From NCBI GenBank assembly GCA_903813345.2, contig CAIIXF020000001.1, positions 6,697,098-6,761,097 of the forward strand: a stretch of 64,000 nt of DNA. The letters are read 5' to 3'. This stretch comes from Owenia fusiformis. Lineage: Eukaryota; Annelida; Polychaeta; Sabellida; Oweniidae. Position numbers and translations under genes: made by a program. Below the pieces are notes generated by a model. The model saw only the letters and a program-made list of their open reading frames with translations. It did no database searches and was not told where the DNA came from. Positions 63,101 through 64,000 of the stretch are shown here, one piece after another; position 1 is the first letter of the stretch; every line of letters begins with the position of its first letter.

Positions 63101-63747
63101 CTCCTCTTCAACCTGAAACAATAAATAAGAAAATATTGAGTTCTCAGTGTTGTACCAAGCCCTTGTGTTATCAAGTCTTGCATCTCCATTTTTGCCCATC
63201 TTTCTCAAAGATGAATACTGTGACAGTGATTTGATGCAACACTTTATGCCTTGCTACTCACAAAGCCCTTCAAACAAACCACAAGCCTTCAGTCATGGAT
63301 ATATCCATGACTGAATATATCAGAGTTGGATCTCAAAGACATATGAATCTGGGGGCTTTTTCGTATGAGTGTAACCTAAGAATGCAACAACGTGGTCTAC
63401 TTTTGGTTGAACAGAAACCCTTGACCCGACCAAATCATGAAAGGTTTATACGATGCTGTATAAATCCGGATTTTAACTAGAACAGATACATGTATACATA
63501 CCAAGGCTACTACATCACTGTATACATCTGCTGGTACATCACCAGGAGCAACATTCACAGAGGCAGCTCCAGCTTGGTCTCTGCCTAGAGCTGCATAGTG
63601 CTGTAGGCCATTACAGGAGCCATCCTGGTGCACAGGGAAGTGGCAGATATGCTTGGAGATTGAGGGAGACCTGACAGCATTAGCAATCTCCATGCAGCAT
63701 GCAAGAGTCTGCCAAGGCTCATCTGAACTCTGCCACCATTTGTTACC
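45108..63747 (-). CDS. POLRMT: Mitochondrial DNA-directed RNA polymerase, C-terminal eight exons (partial; 5' part lies beyond the window)
   Basis: Minus-strand exons in coding order: 63502-63747, 63035-63112, 50563-50751, 49178-49311, 47164-47262, 46453-46623, 45820-45908 and 45108-45157 (stop TAG at 45108-45110). Phases agree at every junction; 1056 nt encode 351 residues. The family is the single-subunit T7-like polymerase that transcribes mitochondrial DNA. Palm motif A is plain as [18 protein letters not shown] (first exon), with the metal-binding Asp. Motif B/O-helix spans exons 2-3 ([17 protein letters not shown]). [17 protein letters not shown] (exon 5) and the catalytic Asp in VHDCFWTH (exon 6) follow, and the protein ends in STYFFS, as in animal POLRMT. 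The exon 4/5 join looks about 10-15 residues shorter than expected from memory of the family, so a small exon between 47263 and 49177 may be missing. The 12.3-kb intron 50752-63034 hosts the GPCR gene. Confidence 0.93.
45501..45554. repeat. 22-bp-arm hairpin in the last POLRMT intron
   Basis: CATACACAATGTTCCTTCC... pairs with ...GGAAGGAGCGTTGTGTATG (20 of 22 positions), with a loop of about 7-10 bases. It directly precedes a plus-strand open frame (to 45738) that I cannot assign. Confidence 0.65.
45975..46035 (-). repeat. tRNA-like fragment (A-box half only)
   Basis: The minus strand reads AAAGCTCAGCAGTAGAGTGC, very like the D-arm of a tRNA, then GTACCTATGACAC. No T-arm follows, so this is a SINE or tRNA relic rather than a gene. 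Confidence 0.35.
46678..46835 (+). mobile_element. TGTCACCAC-family element, short copy, in a POLRMT intron
   Basis: ACAAGGCATTAACATGCAAA then TGTCACAACCTGCC, GTTACAGATGCCGAATG and GGAGACTATAACAATATGGG. It matches the ends of the large array-bearing members but lacks the array. Confidence 0.68.
47525..47890 (+). mobile_element. TGTCACCAC-family element with about three GACCTT repeat units (POLRMT intron)
   Basis: AACATGACAAGATGTCACCACC is followed by three diverged units containing GTAGATGATTTT, CAATTTGAAGCAAG-like and GAGAGGGTCATT/GAAAGGTCATT segments. Right end not clear. Confidence 0.65.
49810..49912. repeat. 103-bp hairpin with 25-bp perfect arms (POLRMT intron)
   Basis: TATGACCTGAATCGATTGCA... 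at 49810 and its exact 25-base reverse complement ending at 49912 enclose a loop of about 53 bp. Probably a tiny palindromic MITE. Confidence 0.85.
52990..53598. mobile_element. TIR element with many internal TACGAATTCGTA-type repeats
   Basis: GGGGGTCATTAACAGAACTT at the left and AAGTTCTATTAATGACCCCC at the right are inverted. Sub-terminal regions repeat GTAAAGTTACGAA/TTCGTAACTTT at least eight times in both orientations. A 50-bp direct repeat of the left end is at 53007 onward (CATTAACAGAACTTTTGTAA). No transposase frame. Confidence 0.82.
54361..54965 (+). mobile_element. TGTCACCAC-family element with GACCTT minisatellite, copy in POLRMT intron
   Basis: The left end CAAGGCATTAACATAACAAA then TGTCACCAC leads into three to four diverged units of about 120-140 bp. 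It ends with GTTACAGACGCC, GGAGACCATAACAATATGTC and ACCAC. Same architecture as 57711-58885. Confidence 0.78.
55619..56227. mobile_element. Fold-back element of about 610 bp (POLRMT intron)
   Basis: TTAAAGGAATATTCCTTGCC at the left and GGCAAGGAATATTCCTTTAA at the right. Arms of about 200 bp pair through GGTAGCTATAA/TTATAGCTACC, GCTGCCATCTTTTAA and GATGTCATCAACTCTCAAC. Non-coding. Confidence 0.87.
57711..58885 (+). mobile_element. Array-bearing TGTCACCAC-family element, largest copy
   Basis: Left end CAAGGCATTAACATGACAAA then TGTCACCACC; right end GTTACAGACGCC, GGAGACCATAACAATATGTC, ACCACCGTGGTGACATAATA. The ends are short inverted repeats (ATGTCACCAC/GTGGTGACAT). In between lies the minisatellite at 57749-58735. 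The layout resembles the minisatellite-carrying elements known in bivalves (pearl-type), but I cannot confirm kinship. Confidence 0.8.
57749..58735 (+). repeat. Seven-unit minisatellite (126-178 bp) with GACCTT/AAGGTC motifs
   Basis: CAATTTGAAGCAAGTTG (or a variant) begins units at 57749, 57884, 58010, 58146, 58293, 58442 and 58620. Each continues through TTTTTGACCTTGAGAAGGTC, ATTGAAGGTCAAATGTC, AGTCAGATTTGAA and CATGTAGATGATTTTGAAAA. Unit length varies through internal duplication of AAATCTAAAGTC. Confidence 0.93.
59585..61603 (+). CDS. Class A (rhodopsin-family) GPCR with long sequon-repeat N-terminus, intronless coding region
   Basis: Uninterrupted 672-residue frame. The first ATG is at 59585; the open frame extends upstream but has no earlier ATG. 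Residues about 7-20 are hydrophobic and could be a signal peptide. Residues 55-236 are thirteen 14-residue repeats. The seven-helix domain starts near residue 318 (TM1 with G-I-V-G-N-V). It contains D-R-Y at 425-427 followed by VAICHPF. TM6 has ICILPM, and TM7 reads NSAVNFLVY (624-632), a variant of NPxxY. A basic cytoplasmic tail follows. The overall look is that of invertebrate neuropeptide (FMRFamide-receptor-like) GPCRs, but the ligand cannot be read from sequence. The N-terminus of about 315 residues is far longer than in ordinary peptide GPCRs. The gene is antisense to POLRMT and entirely inside one of its introns. A 5' non-coding exon could end at the AG near 59418. Confidence 0.93.
   Translation: MNMYNKLKWNMLILTIMSTQSTDSKYKTNSTISTTTEATGDVAILDGSINQNKSGVSANPNVNETEQPNVSANPNVSETEQPNVSANPNVSETEQPNVSANPNVSETEQPNVSANPNVSETEQPNVSANPNVSETEQPNVSANPNVSETEQPNVSVNPNVSETEQPTVRANPNVSETEQPNVSANPNISETEQPNVSANPNVSETEQPNVSANPNVSETEQPNVSANPNVSDTEQPNRSGQKKPIRLKRNVYETLLNKAKCENNPVKPLFINETYVLITREDYGWLVLCMNKITPKKVCLPPYNPNSRKYEIYTTMGIITEIYLCIPLCLLGIVGNVLSFITLSREKQNTSILILKSLAIIDSLYLLLVVVFEPYYTAYHDTDWLDKSSLDKVSHSFTKAATYAVPVINMAQMCSAWLMVLLTIDRYVAICHPFKAIIYCTLRRVRVGICIIIFTSIVYNIPMFWEVSFTQVYHECLKLHMFTKGVVRGSVGQHILFRIIYGLAGNLIFRNLLPVLLVISFNCRLIHSLRIARRNHDKMTAKQDNDLDNRDKNITVTLVSISFVYLICILPMLVLSMLDIHYKSVLTHKNDYIIDYYYKDEGEIASWKVYLKFELVVRLLVRVNSAVNFLVYCTVRKGFRGKLKSLFKKSIKRESSVQTFTSNVLEKSNQRI
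59747..60292 (+). repeat. 42-bp coding minisatellite, 13 copies, in the GPCR N-terminus
   Basis: Thirteen head-to-tail units of exactly 42 bp encode the 14-mer [14 protein letters not shown] with few substitutions. Unit 1 begins GVSANPNVN, unit 8 has NVSV, unit 9 has TVRA, unit 10 has PNIS and unit 13 has SDTEQ. Almost every unit contains two N-x-S/T sequons. The near-identity of units, including synonymous positions, points to recent expansion or ongoing homogenisation. Because 42 is a multiple of three and the unit lacks stops in other frames, long spurious open frames appear on both strands here. Confidence 0.97.
62134..62139 (+). terminator. Possible polyadenylation signal of the GPCR gene
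   Basis: AATAAA, 530 bp downstream of the GPCR stop codon and still within the POLRMT intron. Confidence 0.35.
63290..63313. repeat. Perfect 24-bp palindrome in a POLRMT intron
   Basis: CAGTCATGGATA joined to TATCCATGACTG, with no spacer. Confidence 0.85.
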
Positions 63748-63756
63748 CTGTAATAA

Positions 63757-63894
63757 TTACATCACTCAGTACAACATCACAATGGGGGTTCTGAATTGAT
63801 TTAATAATTTATTGTCTAATGTACATTACATCACTCAGTACAACATCACAATGGGGGTTCTGAATTGATTTAATAATTTATTGTCTAATGTACA
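63757..63894 (+). repeat. Two-copy 69-bp tandem duplication in a POLRMT intron
   Basis: TACATCACTCAGTACAACAT begins at 63758 and again at 63827; the two 69-bp copies appear identical, ending GTCTAATGTACAT. The first copy begins about 10 bp from the acceptor side of exon 63502-63747, so it lies just upstream of that exon in the gene's orientation. Confidence 0.92.
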
Positions 63895-64000
63895 TGGATC
63901 AAGCAATCATCATCGGCCTCTCTCTACGTGAATGAAGATAGGGAATAACACACCAATGTCATTACCCTAGGATCTACCAAATATACACTACCCGTCACAT

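Overview
This is eukaryotic, almost certainly metazoan, DNA. Genes are split into short exons with GT-AG introns, secreted proteins are built from shuffled extracellular modules (sushi, EGF, apple, F5/8C) joined at phase-1 introns, one gene encodes a mitochondrial RNA polymerase, and one encodes a class A GPCR. The DNA is AT-rich and full of short inverted-repeat elements, minisatellites and tRNA-like SINE fragments. Together with tandem lectin/sushi/EGF genes this suggests a marine lophotrochozoan, most likely a mollusc; that assignment is inference. All gene models below were assembled by hand from splice sites and reading-frame continuity.

Layout: 1-13545 has no gene I can support. It is a repeat graveyard with two copies of a 430-bp MITE, a 640-bp fold-back element, an 82-bp satellite and a triplicated segment. 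From 13.5 to 36.2 kb lie three tandem, same-strand, paralogous genes for small secreted sushi-EGF proteins: gene A 13546-23263 (282 aa), gene B 26330-30414 (244 aa) and gene C 32144-36217 (221 aa). All five of their sushi-like domains carry six cysteines instead of four, with a strictly conserved C-x7-C. At 39.0-40.3 kb is a secreted apple-plus-F-type-lectin protein (264 aa). Together these four look like a cluster of extracellular recognition proteins (innate immunity or extracellular matrix); the function is inferred.

From 45.1 kb to the right edge the minus strand carries the C-terminal eight exons of mitochondrial RNA polymerase (POLRMT), including the catalytic palm motifs. The gene continues beyond the window. 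Its 12.3-kb intron (50752-63034) contains an intronless plus-strand GPCR gene (59585-61603). The GPCR's extracellular N-terminus has 13 perfect-length copies of a 14-residue repeat rich in N-glycosylation sequons. The same intron holds several transposon-derived repeats, including a minisatellite array about 0.9 kb upstream of the GPCR start that is full of nuclear-receptor-type half-sites.

The strongest candidates for something undescribed are the six-cysteine sushi/EGF gene cluster, the sequon-repeat GPCR nested inside POLRMT, and a transposon relic sitting at the exact centre of a palindrome inside an intron of gene B.
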